NCBI RefSeq assembly: GCF_050529585.1
Contig: NZ_CP172882.1
Span: 1,984,001-2,048,000, forward strand
Origin: Enterococcus_D sp050529585
GTDB lineage: Bacteria; Bacillota; Bacilli; Lactobacillales; Enterococcaceae
Direction: 5' to 3'
Length of the DNA: 64,000 nucleotides
Made by a program: the position numbers and the translations under genes. Positions 16,576-24,475 of the stretch are shown one piece after another. Each line of letters begins with the position of its first letter. Positions within the stretch are counted from its first letter, which is position 1. The notes under the pieces were generated by a model. It was not told the origin of the DNA. It saw only the letters and a list, made by a program, of their open reading frames with translations, and made no database searches.

Positions 16576-17631
16576 TTATTTGAACACTTGGCTGATTACA
16601 TCAACTGGATTTTTGATTGCATATGTCAACGATCTATCGCTGAAAGAAACCAATGCACAAAATATCGTCGTGATCGCAACTAAGGCCAGCAATCCTTTCG
16701 TTGCCCAACTCATTTTTTCTCCAAGGGGTGTTCGTTTCAAATTTTTCTGAATAACTTGATCTGAAAGATTTTGTTGTTGCAGGAATGCATCATCGTGACT
16801 CTTTGTTTCCAAAGTCTCTAGTGTGAATGCTTTTTGTTCTTCTTTAAATTGGTCTTGGTAACTTTTTTGTTCTTTCTTTGGTTGTTTCTTAAACCAGTCA
16901 ATAAATTGACGGTATTCTCCCATCACTTCTTTGGTTGGACCGAACATGCGTAAATCGCCATAATGCATCCAAATTGTTCGGTCACAAAGTTTTTCAACCT
17001 GACCTAGTGCATGACTAACAAAGAAAATCGTTTTACCCGCTGCTTTAAATTCCATGATTTTATCGACACATTTTTGATAAAACGTTTCATCCCCAACAGA
17101 TAAAGCTTCATCGATGACCAAAATATCTGGGTCATTATGAACAGCAATAGCAAAGCCCAATCTAGACTTCATCCCGCTTGAGTAGCTTTTGACTGGCTGA
17201 TTGATAAAATCCCCCAAATCAGCAAATGCCACGATTTCAGGAAGTTTTTCATCGATTTCTTTATTCGTCATGCCTGACATCAATGCTTTTAAACGAATAT
17301 TCTCAAGCCCAGTCAGCTGGAACTTCAAGCCCGCACCAATGGCAATGATCGATGTATCCCCATTTACCTCCATTGTTCCTGAAGTGGGCGGGATAATGCC
17401 GCTGATCACATTAGATAAGGTGGACTTGCCAGAACCATTAATACCAATGATCCCGACTGATTCTCCTGCTCTCACATCAAAACTAACCCCTTTTAATGCC
17501 CAGAAACGTGGGACATTTCGGTGGTAAAACTTAAATAAAGCTTTGACTTTATCTGATTTTTTTTTATATAAGTCATATTCTTTCGTTACGAGCGTTGCAC
17601 GTACTTTTATCTCTTTATCCACTATCTTCAT
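16576..17631 (-). CDS. tagH: Teichoic acid export ATPase TagH/TarH
   Basis: A 351-aa ABC ATPase. Walker A is at residues 63-70 (GINGSGKS), then IAIGAGLKFQLTGLENI, the signature YSSGMKSRLGFAIA, Walker B DILVIDEALSVGD and the switch FVSHALGQV. After residue 250 comes a Lys/Glu/Gln-rich linker, then one membrane helix at about 312-332 with a short tail, as in TagH-type proteins but shorter than the Bacillus form. It powers export of wall teichoic acid together with TagG just downstream. Confidence 0.94.
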   Translation of the reverse strand: MKIVDKEIKVRATLVTKEYDLYKKKSDKVKALFKFYHRNVPRFWALKGVSFDVRAGESVGIIGINGSGKSTLSNVISGIIPPTSGTMEVNGDTSIIAIGAGLKFQLTGLENIRLKALMSGMTNKEIDEKLPEIVAFADLGDFINQPVKSYSSGMKSRLGFAIAVHNDPDILVIDEALSVGDETFYQKCVDKIMEFKAAGKTIFFVSHALGQVEKLCDRTIWMHYGDLRMFGPTKEVMGEYRQFIDWFKKQPKKEQKSYQDQFKEEQKAFTLETLETKSHDDAFLQQQNLSDQVIQKNLKRTPLGEKMSWATKGLLALVAITTIFCALVSFSDRSLTYAIKNPVDVISQVFK

Positions 17632-17756
17632 CCATTCTAAAAGAATTTCTCACTGATTGCTACAACTCACACAACATCATACCATATTTTTGTCAGCCTT
17701 TACCTCCCTTAATAAAAACAAGTAAGAAAATCTTAAATTAATCCTAAGTTCCAGAC

Positions 17757-17782
17757 AAAAAGGCATCTAAAAAGATGCCCTT
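17757..17782 (-). terminator. Terminator after tagD
   Basis: GGCATCT/AGATGCC stem with a 4-base loop, then T5 on the minus strand, 26 bases past the tagD stop. Confidence 0.85.
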
Positions 17783-17805
17783 GTATGCTTGTTTTGTTTA
17801 ACGAG

Positions 17806-18207
17806 CTAATTCTTCAACTTCAAATCTTTCTTGATTTGAGTGGTAGAAATCTCAGGTGTTCTTGCCAAATAGACAACTTCAGCATCCGTTTGTTCTTGAA
17901 CAAAATCAAATTCACCTGCCCAATCGTCTCCCATAACAAAGGTATCTACATGGTACTCTTTGACATCAGTGACTTTTTGATCCCAACCTTCTTCGGGGAT
18001 GACCAAATCAACATAGCGAATCGCTTCTAAAAGCTGTTTTCTTTTTTCATAAGAAAAATAGCATTTCTTTTGTTTCTCATTCCAGTTAAATTCATCTGTC
18101 GACAACGCAACAATCAGATAATCGCCTTGTTCTTTCGCTCTGCGCAAAAGATTGATGTGCCCATAATGTAATAAATCAAATGTACCATAAGTAATCACTC
18201 GTTTCAT
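17806..18207 (-). CDS. tagD: Glycerol-3-phosphate cytidylyltransferase TagD
   Basis: A 133-aa cytosolic nucleotidyltransferase making CDP-glycerol from CTP and glycerol-3-phosphate. HYGH at residues 14-17 is the HxGH nucleotide site, and RTPEISTTQIKKDL near the C-terminus is the family ISTT block. YVDLVIPEEGWDQK and FVMGDDWAGEFDF are diagnostic of TagD. The length equals the family norm. CDP-glycerol would feed TagB and possibly the TagF-like enzymes at 28.5-33.4 kb. AGAGGT precedes the ATG. It forms a single-gene unit. Confidence 0.95.
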   Translation of the reverse strand: MKRVITYGTFDLLHYGHINLLRRAKEQGDYLIVALSTDEFNWNEKQKKCYFSYEKRKQLLEAIRYVDLVIPEEGWDQKVTDVKEYHVDTFVMGDDWAGEFDFVQEQTDAEVVYLARTPEISTTQIKKDLKLKN

Positions 18208-18282
18208 TTGTTTACCTCTTTACTTCCTAATTTTCATTAATACAAAAAAGATACCAAAAAATAAGCAAAATGGCAAATCAAA

Positions 18283-18308
18283 AAAGCCGAGTTGCCTCAG
18301 CTTTCGAT
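18283..18308 (-). terminator. Terminator after first cold shock gene
   Basis: AAGCcGAG/CTCaGCTT stem with a TTGC loop, T-run on the minus strand. Confidence 0.7.
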
Positions 18309-18316
18309 TCAATCAA

Positions 18317-18517
18317 TTAGATTTTGCTGACTTCAGCAGCTTGTGGTCCTCGCACACCCTCGACGATGGAGAATGCCACAGCTTGACCTTCCTCTAGAGA
18401 TTTGAAGCCATCTCCTTGGATCGCTGAAAAATGAACAAATACATCTTGCCCACCATCTGTTGTAATAAAACCAAAACCTTTTTCATTGTTGAACCATTTT
18501 ACTTTACCTTGTTCCAT
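18317..18517 (-). CDS. Cold shock protein (CspA family), copy 1
   Basis: A 66-aa single OB-fold protein that binds single-stranded RNA/DNA. The RNP1 motif KGFGFIT and RNP2 DVFVHFSAI are intact. GGAGG lies 10-11 bases before the ATG. A longer frame upstream is rejected because it would run back through this Shine-Dalgarno and the promoter. Relative to the second copy at 45.2 kb it carries NNEKG and SIVEGVRG instead of NSDKG and DIEDGQRG. Confidence 0.93.
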   Translation of the reverse strand: MEQGKVKWFNNEKGFGFITTDGGQDVFVHFSAIQGDGFKSLEEGQAVAFSIVEGVRGPQAAEVSKI

Positions 18518-18566
18518 ATCGTATAGAGCCTCCATGCATTCAGTATAAGACGAAATCGTCAGGTCT

Positions 18567-18595
18567 ATTATAATCAATTTTGAAAGCGTTCGCAA
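18567..18595 (-). promoter_or_regulatory. Promoter of cold shock gene 1 with cre-like site
   Basis: -35 TTGCGA, 17-base spacer, -10 TATAAT on the minus strand. A cre-like sequence (18580-18595, 14 of 16 positions of WTGNAARCGNWWWCAW) covers the -35 and part of the spacer, so CcpA could repress here. A GACGA-AA-TCGTC palindrome lies just past the expected transcript start. Confidence 0.5.
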
Positions 18596-18603
18596 CAAGG
18601 AAC

Positions 18604-18639
18604 AACAAAAAAAGAAAGCCTAGGCTTTCTTTTTTGTTG
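18604..18639 (-). terminator. Bidirectional terminator after sodA
   Basis: A long perfect palindrome: AAAAGAAAGCC-TA-GGCTTTCTTTT, flanked by AACAAC/GTTG. Confidence 0.88.
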
Positions 18640-18644
18640 CTCTA

Positions 18645-19250
18645 TTATGCTTGAGCAAAATATTCGTTGACTTTGTCCCAATTCACAACACTCCAAAAAG
18701 CGTTGATATAATCTGGACGAACATTTTTATATTTCAAGTAATACGCATGTTCCCAAACATCCAAGCCTAATACTGGTGTTTGACCATCCATCAATGGTGA
18801 ATCTTGATTGGCTGTTGATGTCACAGCTAATTTGCCATCTTTGACAACTAACCAAGCCCAACCAGAACCAAAACGTCCAGTCGCTGCAGTCTTGAATTCT
18901 TCTTTAAAATCATCAAAGCTGCCAAACGTTTCTTCGATCGCATCTTTGATCGCACCTGTTGGTTCGCCACCAGCATTTGGACCTAAAATTTCCCAGAAAA
19001 ATGTGTGGTTGGCATGTCCGCCACCGTTGTTGCGAACCGCTGTTTGAATATCTTCAGGAATAGAAGAAAAATCTTTTAACAAATCTTCTACTGATTTTTC
19101 GCCTAATTCAGGATGTTTTTCAATCGCTGCATTTAAATTGGTCACATAAGTATTATGGTGTTTATCATGATGCAAATGCATCGTTTCTTCATCGATATAT
19201 GGTTCTAGTGCATCATATGCATAAGGTAAATCTGGTAAAGTGTAAGTCAT
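18645..19250 (-). CDS. sodA: Superoxide dismutase (Mn/Fe type)
   Basis: A 201-aa cytosolic enzyme converting superoxide to hydrogen peroxide and oxygen. The metal ligands are visible: His27 in MHLHHDKHH, His82 in GGGHANHTFFW, and Asp and His in LDVWEHAYYLKY at about 164-168. GSGWAWLVV and the Gln in ANQDSPLM fit the Mn-type enzymes of cocci. The ATG follows GAGGAGGAA. An upstream in-frame start is rejected because it would include this site. An unusual inverted repeat overlaps the promoter. Confidence 0.97.
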   Translation of the reverse strand: MTYTLPDLPYAYDALEPYIDEETMHLHHDKHHNTYVTNLNAAIEKHPELGEKSVEDLLKDFSSIPEDIQTAVRNNGGGHANHTFFWEILGPNAGGEPTGAIKDAIEETFGSFDDFKEEFKTAATGRFGSGWAWLVVKDGKLAVTSTANQDSPLMDGQTPVLGLDVWEHAYYLKYKNVRPDYINAFWSVVNWDKVNEYFAQA

Positions 19251-19268
19251 AAAAAAATTCCTCCTCAA

Positions 19269-19317
19269 TGATAATGTTTACATAAGTAACATTATCAGAG
19301 AATGGGCCTTTGTTCAA
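19269..19317 (-). promoter_or_regulatory. sodA promoter with 10-bp inverted repeat operator
   Basis: Minus strand: -35 TTGAAC, short 15-base spacer, -10 GATAAT. TGATAATGTT and AACATTATCA form a perfect 10-bp inverted repeat with 9 bases between (19269-19297), overlapping the -10 and early transcript. The half-site TGATAAT equals that of Fur/PerR 7-1-7 boxes, but the spacing is wider. Confidence 0.5.
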
Positions 19318-19342
19318 AAAATATGCTTACTTTTTCTCTACT

Positions 19343-19777
19343 CTATTGTCGATTGTCGCCAAAGACCCAAAACTTGCTGAAAAGATAATTTGCTAATACA
19401 ACTACGATTTGAGTCACGATTTTAGCTAAAAAATCACCAGTCGTTAGCACAGAAATCATGATATACATACACAACATATCAAGCCCCAATGAAAGAACCC
19501 TGAAAAAAATAAACTTAGCAAAGGATGTCCATGCTTCTTGCCGATTTGTGTTTTTGGCTTCGAATACCCATATTTTATTTGTGAAATAAGCAAATAAAAC
19601 GGATACCGCCCAAGAAATAACATTGGCCAATTGATAATAAAGACCAAAAAAATTGCGACATAATAGGTAAACGACGATATTAACAACTGTTGTCAAGCCG
19701 CCAAAAAATAAGTAAGTGAGTGGTTCCCACATTTTTTTCTCTTTCAATAACTGTTTTAGTTCATCATATTTTTGCAT
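19343..19777 (-). CDS. GtrA family membrane protein
   Basis: A 144-aa protein with four predicted helices and the GtrA signature: YLFFGGLTTVVNIVVYLL at the first helix, YFTNKIWVFEA after the second, and LFSKFWVFGDN at the end. GtrA/GtcA proteins work with polyprenyl-phosphate glycosyltransferases to move lipid-linked sugars across the membrane for decoration of teichoic acids or polysaccharides. A GT2 of that type lies at 21.8-22.7 kb, also on the minus strand but separated by two plus-strand genes. GGAGG precedes the ATG. Confidence 0.9.
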   Translation of the reverse strand: MQKYDELKQLLKEKKMWEPLTYLFFGGLTTVVNIVVYLLCRNFFGLYYQLANVISWAVSVLFAYFTNKIWVFEAKNTNRQEAWTSFAKFIFFRVLSLGLDMLCMYIMISVLTTGDFLAKIVTQIVVVLANYLFSKFWVFGDNRQ

Positions 19778-19896
19778 ACGTACTGTGTTCCTCCTATGAT
19801 AATTTCAATTCTCATGTTTTTCTGTGAATGCCTTGTAATCTGCTTGTGCCTTCGTTACAATTACTCTAGTTATACCACAAAGGAGTTATTCAATAT

Positions 19897-20706
19897 ATGA
19901 CATTCACACAAATTTTAAAAGCTGCCTTTTTGCATATTCCCCACCTAAAATTTGTCAGTAAAGCAGACTTTTCAAAAGTGATCACTATTTTGCTTGGGGC
20001 GACACTGCTATTGGCCATCCCGACAACCCTTCAAGTGATTGATATTTTTCGAGATGTACAGGCTGACAGTCAAGAAATTGCCCAAACCATTCCTGATTTT
20101 ACCATCGTTGATGGTCAATTACATACAGCTGATGATGCAGAAGGATTTATTTATCAAACCAATTCAATTATCTTCACCTTTGACCCGCAAGGCAAACGTA
20201 ATGCAGCTGATATTGCTGCAGATGTCACAGGTTCAACGATCGCTGTTGGTTTGTTGAAAGATCAACTGATCATCCACATGCCTGCTTCTGGACTCTCTAA
20301 CTCACTTCTGGACTCAAATCAGCTTGATTTTGATTATAGTGAGCCAGCGTTGAAAAATATCAATGGCACTGCCATTAGAGAGGCTCTGTCGAATCGCTCG
20401 ATTCCTTGGCTGATCAAAATCGTTGTCTTTATCGTTGCACTATATCCAACATTTCTTAATTTGCTCATCACATTACTAATGGGCACGTTTATTGCCACAA
20501 TTTACACCAAATTAAAATTATTTCCGTTTACTTTTTTTGAAAATCTAAAGATCCTGATCGTAAGTGCGGCACTTCCCAGTTTAATGAGTGTATTTGTTCA
20601 ACTCATTCTGCCATCTTTTGATAGCTCAACCTTCATTTTGTTTGCTTCTTTATTTTTGTTTACACAAGGTGTTAAAAATACACCTAAACTAGATATGAAT
20701 CATTAA
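19897..20706 (+). CDS. DUF1189 family membrane protein
   Basis: A 269-aa protein beginning FLHIPHLKFVSKADFSK. One helix is at about residues 29-48, an extracellular domain of about 110 residues follows (IYQTNSIIFTFDPQGK), and three or four C-terminal helices complete it. The architecture matches DUF1189; the old name maltodextrin utilisation protein for this family has no support here. Role unknown. AAAGGAG lies 11 bases before the ATG. It has its own terminator. Confidence 0.88.
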   Translation: MTFTQILKAAFLHIPHLKFVSKADFSKVITILLGATLLLAIPTTLQVIDIFRDVQADSQEIAQTIPDFTIVDGQLHTADDAEGFIYQTNSIIFTFDPQGKRNAADIAADVTGSTIAVGLLKDQLIIHMPASGLSNSLLDSNQLDFDYSEPALKNINGTAIREALSNRSIPWLIKIVVFIVALYPTFLNLLITLLMGTFIATIYTKLKLFPFTFFENLKILIVSAALPSLMSVFVQLILPSFDSSTFILFASLFLFTQGVKNTPKLDMNH

Positions 20707-20708
20707 AG

Positions 20709-20743
20709 AGGACCATGTTCAAACTTTTGGACATGGTTTTTTT
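20709..20743 (+). terminator. Terminator after DUF1189 gene
   Basis: ACCATGT/ACATGGT stem followed by T7, directly after the DUF1189 stop. Confidence 0.82.
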
Positions 20744-20780
20744 GGGCTTGTCTGATACACTTAAAACAGGAGGAATGATG

Positions 20781-21734
20781 ATGACTAAAATAATTTTAGC
20801 AACGAGAACATTTAAAGAAACGTTTTATCAACAAATCGAATCAATCGTACCCGACTATCAATTCGTTGTCGATGATGGACAACAATCAATCAACTGGTCA
20901 CAAGTAGTCATAACGATTGGCTGGAAGTCTGCTTGGGAAAAACATTTATTGACTGAAGAAAGCAATTTGAAGTGGGTGCAAGCCATCTCAGCGGGTGTCG
21001 ATACTTTGCCCTTAGCTTCATTTGCACAGCGTCAGATCCTCGTTTCAAACGGCAGCGGCATCCATGCCCAGTCGATCACTGACCATTTGCTTGCATTACT
21101 CTTTATGGAGAATCGTGGCATTTTTGAAGCGATCCATTTACAACAGCAGCACAAATGGGCACCAGACGACATTCCTTATGCAACGTTAGCGGACAAACGG
21201 ATTTTGATTGTTGGCACCGGCCAAATTGGCCAACAATTAGCCAAAGCCCTGACATTTTTCGGTGTTCAGCCGATTGGCATCAATACAAGCGGTCATCCAG
21301 TTGATGGCTTCACTGAAACGTATGCCCTCAACGACTTGTTTGCACAATCGCGTTTAGCTGATTATGTTATCAATATTTTACCACTAACAAAAGAAACGAC
21401 TCACCTGTACAACCAAGACTTCTTTGATCAATTAAAGGCCACTGCCTCATTTTACAATGTTGGTCGTGGACCTAGTGTAGATACCAAAGCCCTTGCGGAA
21501 TCATTAAAGGCTAAACAGTTTGCATTTGCAGCATTAGACGTCTTTGAAGAAGAACCATTGCCGAACAATGATCCCTTGTGGTCTGTCGATAACCTATTGA
21601 TCACTCCGCATATTTCCGGGCATACACCACACTTCCAAAAAGCTTTCATGGAAATATTCCTGGAAAATTTGGCTTCTTTCGTTAAACAAGAAACCCTGAC
21701 TAAAAATGAAATTGATTTATCCAAAGGATATTAA
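20781..21734 (+). CDS. D-isomer 2-hydroxyacid dehydrogenase family protein
   Basis: A 317-aa NAD(P)-dependent dehydrogenase. The Rossmann block is LIVGTGQIGQQLAKAL, the substrate-domain loop NGSGIHAQSITDHLL, and the catalytic region contains NVGRGPSVDTKAL, DVFEEEPLP and the His of ITPHISGHT. It reduces a 2-keto acid or the reverse; substrate not predictable. Three ATGs follow AGGAGG; the third has the best spacing (7 bases) and is used. A still longer frame upstream runs through the preceding terminator and is rejected. Confidence 0.9.
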   Translation: MTKIILATRTFKETFYQQIESIVPDYQFVVDDGQQSINWSQVVITIGWKSAWEKHLLTEESNLKWVQAISAGVDTLPLASFAQRQILVSNGSGIHAQSITDHLLALLFMENRGIFEAIHLQQQHKWAPDDIPYATLADKRILIVGTGQIGQQLAKALTFFGVQPIGINTSGHPVDGFTETYALNDLFAQSRLADYVINILPLTKETTHLYNQDFFDQLKATASFYNVGRGPSVDTKALAESLKAKQFAFAALDVFEEEPLPNNDPLWSVDNLLITPHISGHTPHFQKAFMEIFLENLASFVKQETLTKNEIDLSKGY

Positions 21735-21737
21735 ATG

Positions 21738-21781
21738 AAAAGAAGGTCTATCAAACCAACATCTGATAGACCTTCTTTTTA
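21738..21781. terminator. Bidirectional terminator between convergent genes
   Basis: AGAAGGTCTATCA/TGATAGACCTTCT, a 13-bp perfect stem with a 10-base loop and T5, between the dehydrogenase and the GT2 gene. Confidence 0.88.
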
Positions 21782-22723
21782 TGTGCGATCCTTTTGATCT
21801 TGTTCTGTTTCTTTCAAAAAATACAGTGGTCGATGTTTTGTTTCCAAAAATATCTTGCCAATATACTTACCAATAATCCCCAAGCAAAGCAATTGTAACC
21901 CGCCTACGAATAAGACGATACTCACCATGGAAGGCCAGCCCGTGGTTGGATCCCCCAATAGAAATGTACGAATGATGATAAAAATCATCGCAATCCCGGA
22001 TCCAAGACAAGAAAATGCGCCGATGAATGACGCAATATTCAAAGGTGTATCTGAAAAATTGACAATGCCATCAATAGAATATTGGAATAATTTCCAGAAA
22101 GACCACGATGTTTCTCCAGCCACGCGTTCAATATTATCATACGCAATATATTCAGTTTCAAAGCCAACCCAACTAAAGATTCCTTTAGAAAATCGGTTAT
22201 ATTCCGATAATTGCAAGACCGCATCAACCATATTTCGTCTCATTAAACGAAAATCTCTAGCCCCATTGACTAATTGCGTATCGGCGATCTTATTAATGAC
22301 ATGATAAAAGTTATTTGAAAAAAAACTTCGGATTTTAGGTTCTCCCTTACGATCCGCTCTTCTTGTCCCTATACAGTCCAATTCAGGCTTTTGATTTAAT
22401 CGTTCAAACATTTCCGGCAAAAGCGTCGGAGGATCTTGCAGGTCTGCATCCATCACGGTAACAAAGTCACCTTTGGCTGCTTGCAAGCCTGCATATAATG
22501 CTGCTTCCTTACCAAAATTTCTTGAAAAGGACAAATAACGTACACTCTCTGGATTTTTTTTGAATAAATCACGTAAAACCGTGAGTGTCTGATCTGAAGA
22601 ACCGTCATTAACAAAAATATACTCAAATGGCATGTTTACTAACGGTCTAACTTTCTCCGTCTCTGCAAAAAAAAGAGGTATACTTGCTTCTTCATTAAAA
22701 CATGGAACAATTATCGATAACAT
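21779..22723 (-). CDS. Polyprenyl-phosphate glycosyltransferase, GT2 (GtrB/CsbB type)
   Basis: A 314-aa GT-A glycosyltransferase: SIIVPCFNEEASIP at the start, FVNDGSSDQTL, VMDADLQDPPTLLPEM with the metal-binding Asp residues, and RRADRKGEPKIRSFFSNNFY. Two C-terminal helices (about 230-255 and 265-290) anchor it, as in CsbB/YkcC/GtrB. It is expected to load a sugar on undecaprenyl phosphate for extracellular glycosylation. GtrA at 19.3 kb is the likely flippase partner. The terminator overlaps its stop. Confidence 0.92.
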   Translation of the reverse strand: MLSIIVPCFNEEASIPLFFAETEKVRPLVNMPFEYIFVNDGSSDQTLTVLRDLFKKNPESVRYLSFSRNFGKEAALYAGLQAAKGDFVTVMDADLQDPPTLLPEMFERLNQKPELDCIGTRRADRKGEPKIRSFFSNNFYHVINKIADTQLVNGARDFRLMRRNMVDAVLQLSEYNRFSKGIFSWVGFETEYIAYDNIERVAGETSWSFWKLFQYSIDGIVNFSDTPLNIASFIGAFSCLGSGIAMIFIIIRTFLLGDPTTGWPSMVSIVLFVGGLQLLCLGIIGKYIGKIFLETKHRPLYFLKETEQDQKDRT

Positions 22724-22778
22724 TTATTCATCTCCTGCCAACACAAATACTAAATGTAAACTTATTTTAACATAAATT

Positions 22779-23078
22779 TTATTTATTTGTTTCTATAAAA
22801 TCGTAACTCGGTTCATCGAGTTTGGCATCATAATCTACCGCCAAATCATATCCTTTGAAGAACCATTCATCTGTTTCGTCGATAAAAAATAACAGATCGT
22901 CAATCTTTTTTTCAACAATTGTCCGCTCAGGTTTATCTACTGACATCCCAACCGAGAAACCATCATGGACTTGCGTTTTTCCATAAATTTTACCGAAAAA
23001 GCGAACACCACGTCCTTCATCTACAACCAATTCTTTTTTGAACCAAGTCAAAGCTTCTGGGGTCACTGTTAATTCCAT
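22779..23078 (-). CDS. HesB/YneR-like protein lacking cysteines
   Basis: A 99-aa small beta protein of the HesB-like YneR group (VTPEALTWFKKEL, GRGVRFFGKIYGKTQVHDGFSVGMSV, DEPSYDFIE). It has no cysteine, so it cannot bind an Fe-S cluster as IscA/HesB does. Function unknown. The ATG follows AGGAGTG by 7 bases; a GTG within that site is rejected. It is transcribed from ktrA, whose stop is about 11 bases upstream. Confidence 0.85.
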   Translation of the reverse strand: MELTVTPEALTWFKKELVVDEGRGVRFFGKIYGKTQVHDGFSVGMSVDKPERTIVEKKIDDLLFFIDETDEWFFKGYDLAVDYDAKLDEPSYDFIETNK

Positions 23079-23089
23079 TTTCTTCACTC

Positions 23090-23758
23090 CTAATCATTCA
23101 TGTGTTCATCAAGGATATCAACATCATCCGTATTACCAATAACCAGCAAATTGTCATTTTCTCGTACGATCGCATCCGCTGCTGGCGAGACGATGACTTG
23201 TCCTGGACCACGACGTATTGCCACCACAGTCAAGCCATATTTTTGACGAAAATTTAAATCTTGTAACGTTTTGTTGAAAAATCTTGGGTTCGAGACACGA
23301 ATCTCAGCCAAAGAGAATTCATCAGATAATTCGATATAGTCCAAAATATTCTTGGAGACCAAATTATGCGCGATTCGAATCCCCATATCTCTTTCTGGAT
23401 GAACCACACGATCCGCACCAAGCTTCTCTAATACTCGGGCATGGTATTCATTTTGGGCTTTGGCTAAAATATTTGGCACACCCATTTCCTTCACCATCAA
23501 AGTCACCAAAATACTGGCTTGAATATCTTCACCGATTGCCACGATCACGTGATCAAAATTGCGGATCCCCAATGAGCGCAAGGTCATTTCATCTTGCGCA
23601 TTGCCGACAACTGCATGTGTGGCAATATTCATATACTCGTTGACCCGATCTTCATTACTGTCGATGGCCAGTACTTCTTGTCCTGATTCTATCAAGGTCC
23701 GGCAGATACTGCCACCAAAACGCCCTAGTCCGATAATTGCATAATTTTGTTTCAACAC
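23090..23758 (-). CDS. ktrA: K+ uptake gating protein KtrA/KtrC (TrkA-N, TrkA-C)
   Basis: A 222-aa cytosolic regulator of a Ktr potassium transporter. The N-terminal RCK/TrkA-N Rossmann domain begins NYAIIGLGRFGGSI, with the acidic DSNEDRVNEY end of strand 2, then NFDHVIVAIGEDIQASI and KLGADRVVHPERDMG. TrkA-C spans about 140-220. The start is GTG or the adjacent TTG after AAGGAGC; no ATG is available at the conserved start. No membrane subunit (KtrB/D) gene is in this window. Confidence 0.9.
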   Translation of the reverse strand: MLKQNYAIIGLGRFGGSICRTLIESGQEVLAIDSNEDRVNEYMNIATHAVVGNAQDEMTLRSLGIRNFDHVIVAIGEDIQASILVTLMVKEMGVPNILAKAQNEYHARVLEKLGADRVVHPERDMGIRIAHNLVSKNILDYIELSDEFSLAEIRVSNPRFFNKTLQDLNFRQKYGLTVVAIRRGPGQVIVSPAADAIVRENDNLLVIGNTDDVDILDEHMND

Positions 23759-23797
23759 AAAACGCTCCTTTATATGACAAATCAATTCTAAGTATAA

Positions 23798-23828
23798 CAA
23801 AAACCTCCTCGACTGACCATGAGGAGGT
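23798..23828 (-). terminator. Terminator after liaR
   Basis: ACCTCCTC/GAGGAGGT stem, 10-base loop, T5 on the minus strand, 15 bases past the liaR stop. Confidence 0.85.
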
Positions 23829-23842
23829 GCTTGAAGTAATCG

Positions 23843-24472
23843 TTATTTGATCAACCCATGTTTAAAGGCATAAATTGTTGCTTGAGTACGGTCTTCTACT
23901 TCTAATTTTGACAAAATATTCGAGACATGGGTTTTGACTGTTTTTAATGTAATAAACAATGCATCGGCAATTTCTTGGTTGCTGCGGCCTTCTGCTATCA
24001 AAAGCAGCACTTCTTGTTCCCGATTGGTCAAATCATTGTGTAGAATCGGGGTGCGATTGGTCAAACGATCCATCATCTTTGTGGTCACTTCTGGTTCCAA
24101 AACCCGTTCTCCTCGTTGTGTAGCCCGAATCGCCTCCGCAATCTCATGGGCCGTTGACGTCTTGAGTAAATAACCAGCTGCCCCCGCTTCAATCGCCGGG
24201 TACACTTTCTCATCATCAATGAAACTTGTCACAATAATGATTTTGGCTTCCGGCCACTCTTTCAAAATGGCTTTAGTAGACTCTATACCATCCATTTCAT
24301 CCATCACAAGATCCATCAAAATCACATCTGGCCGCAACGCCATGGCTTTCTCATAACCGATACGCCCATTTTCTGCTTCACCGATCACTGCTATATCATC
24401 CTGGATCGATAAGTAAGATGACACCCCCAAACGTACCATTTCATGGTCATCTACTAACAACACTTGAATCAT
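23843..24472 (-). CDS. liaR: Response regulator LiaR (NarL family)
   Basis: A 209-aa regulator with a receiver domain (acidic pair VDDHEMVRLG, phospho-acceptor Asp54 in DVILMDLVMDEMDG, Lys in YLLKTST) and a LuxR-type HTH (LTNREQEVLLLIAEGRSNQEIADALFI). It belongs to LiaFSR, the envelope-stress system of enterococci, mutations in which are linked to daptomycin resistance. It follows liaS after 3 bases and ends the operon. Confidence 0.94.
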   Translation of the reverse strand: MIQVLLVDDHEMVRLGVSSYLSIQDDIAVIGEAENGRIGYEKAMALRPDVILMDLVMDEMDGIESTKAILKEWPEAKIIIVTSFIDDEKVYPAIEAGAAGYLLKTSTAHEIAEAIRATQRGERVLEPEVTTKMMDRLTNRTPILHNDLTNREQEVLLLIAEGRSNQEIADALFITLKTVKTHVSNILSKLEVEDRTQATIYAFKHGLIK

Positions 24473-24475
24473 TTC

